A stretch of 51,283 nt of DNA from Nonomuraea deserti. GTDB lineage: Bacteria; Actinomycetota; Actinomycetes; Streptosporangiales; Streptosporangiaceae. The notes under the pieces were generated by a model. The model made no database searches and had not been told where the DNA came from. It was given only the letters and a program-made list of their open reading frames with translations. Of this stretch, positions 50,646 through 51,283 are shown piece after piece. A program made the translations under genes and the position numbers. How positions within the stretch are numbered: position 1 is the first letter of the stretch; each line of letters begins with the position of its first letter. Location: contig NZ_SMKO01000052.1 in assembly GCF_004348685.1 (NCBI RefSeq), forward strand, positions 1-51,283, given 5' to 3'.

Positions 50646-51283
50646 GCACCATCGCGTTCCTCAACGTCGCCATGCACGGCCACATCAATCCGACACTCCC
50701 GATCGCGGCCGAGCTGGTCCGCCGCGGCCACTCCGTCACCTATCACACCACGCCGGCGTTCGCGAAGGAGATCGAGGCCACCGGGGCGACCGTGTGCCTC
50801 TACGCCGGGGGAGACCGGCCGTTCCCCGGTCCGCCGATGCCGGTCACGATGCTGGACGGCCTCGCGCGCACCGCCGTCGGGCTGCTGCCCGCCGCGCTCG
50901 CCGATCTACGTCGTGTCCGGCCCGACCTTATCGTCCACGGCGCCGCCTGCCTCTGGGGAGCCGTCGCCGCCCGCGAGCTCGCGGTGCCGGCCGCGGCGCT
51001 GTTCACCACGTTCGCGTTCAACCGGCACGCGCCCAGCCCCACCGGCGCCTCATGGGAGCTGCTGGCCTCGGCGGCGACCCGGCCGCGCACCGTCCAGGGC
51101 TACGTGCGGTCGAGGTGGCGGCTGTCCCGTCGCCACGACACCCGCGGGTTGCCGCTGCTCGACCTGGCGAACGTACGCCAGCCGCTCAACCTGGTCTTCA
51201 CCTCGCGCGCGTTCCAGCCGGGCGCCGGCGCCTTCGGCCCGTCGTACCGGTTCGTCGGGCCGAGCCTCGGCGCCCGCCCACCC
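50642..51283 (+). CDS. MGT/UGT-type glycosyltransferase, N-terminal part
   Basis: Some 214 codons are visible from GTG 50642 to the window end without a stop. The N-terminus TIAFLNVAMHGHINPTLPIAAELVRRGHSVTYHT is the acceptor-domain signature of GT1 macrolide glycosyltransferases, with the catalytic His in HGHINP. PDLIVHGAACLWGAVAARELAVPAAALFTTF and LVFTSRAFQPGAGAFGPSYRFVGP continue the GT-B fold up to the linker. The nucleotide-sugar-binding half lies beyond the window. Such enzymes glucosylate and thereby inactivate macrolides or other lipophilic acceptors. Confidence 0.9.
   Translation, partial: MSTIAFLNVAMHGHINPTLPIAAELVRRGHSVTYHTTPAFAKEIEATGATVCLYAGGDRPFPGPPMPVTMLDGLARTAVGLLPAALADLRRVRPDLIVHGAACLWGAVAARELAVPAAALFTTFAFNRHAPSPTGASWELLASAATRPRTVQGYVRSRWRLSRRHDTRGLPLLDLANVRQPLNLVFTSRAFQPGAGAFGPSYRFVGPSLGARPP

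Noticed and set aside
1..51283. CRISPR array, tRNA/rRNA genes, transposons, prophage or integrative element borders
   Set aside because: No spaced identical repeats of CRISPR type, no cloverleaf-like gene, no transposase or integrase reading frame was found on inspection.

Overview
This is a high-GC actinomycete chromosome segment. The GC content, frequent GTG starts, a complete conservon, an AfsR/SARP-type regulator, F420-type and PF04672-type enzymes and MsiK-style sugar ABC genes without an ATPase all point this way. A member of the Streptosporangiales (Nonomuraea-like) is my best inference, but the sequence alone does not fix the genus. I saw no rRNA, tRNA, CRISPR array, transposase or phage gene.

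Layout, left to right. 1-2.6 kb: a four-carbon acid sugar kinase, the amputated C-terminus of its former upstream partner, a tandem-repeat scar, and a proline-rich single-pass membrane protein. 2.7-4.6 kb: a three-gene minus-strand unit, made of a 15-cysteine small protein, a Tat-exported double OB-like (DUF5666-like) protein and a MauE/DoxX-type membrane redox protein. It has its own promoter bracketed by an inverted repeat and is the best candidate here for an undescribed system. 4.7-8.9 kb: a conservon (CvnA sensor, CvnB roadblock, CvnC DUF742, CvnD GTPase) ending in a P450 with altered ExxR and I-helix motifs. 9.1-10.3 kb: a secreted GH10 xylanase. 10.4-13.2 kb: MFS transporter with MarR regulator, then a GNAT and a PF04672 methyltransferase lacking its SAM-binding core. 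13.3-15 kb: an orphan polytopic membrane protein behind a twin operator, and a small secreted Cys protein. 15.1-17.5 kb: a frameshifted AfsR-like regulator fused to an unrelated tail.

18-25.4 kb: FMN reductase/TetR divergent pair, secreted PAF-AH-like hydrolase, ankyrin protein, YCII protein, MFS exporter and NUDIX hydrolase, interspersed with two frameshifted gene remnants. 25.5-30.6 kb: a large LuxR (LAL) regulator with an apparently leaderless start, followed by an FAD (BBE-like) oxidase and an F420/FMN luciferase-like oxidoreductase. 30.7-34.6 kb: a copper operon csoR-copZ-(His-rich exported protein)-copA behind a CsoR-type operator and closed by a strong hairpin.

34.7-45.4 kb: a rhamnoside-utilisation regulon. 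A LacI repressor diverges from a cytosolic GH78 alpha-L-rhamnosidase, two ABC permeases, a sugar-binding lipoprotein and a large secreted glycosidase-like (DUF5722-like) protein. Three matching TTGAAA-type operators tie the unit together: glycan cleavage outside, import, and rhamnose release inside. 45.4-51.3 kb: a membrane protein downstream of a decapitated LuxR response regulator (a rearrangement scar), an AraC/VOC pair, an erythromycin-esterase-like protein, and a patatin-like hydrolase coupled to a macrolide-type glycosyltransferase cut by the window end.
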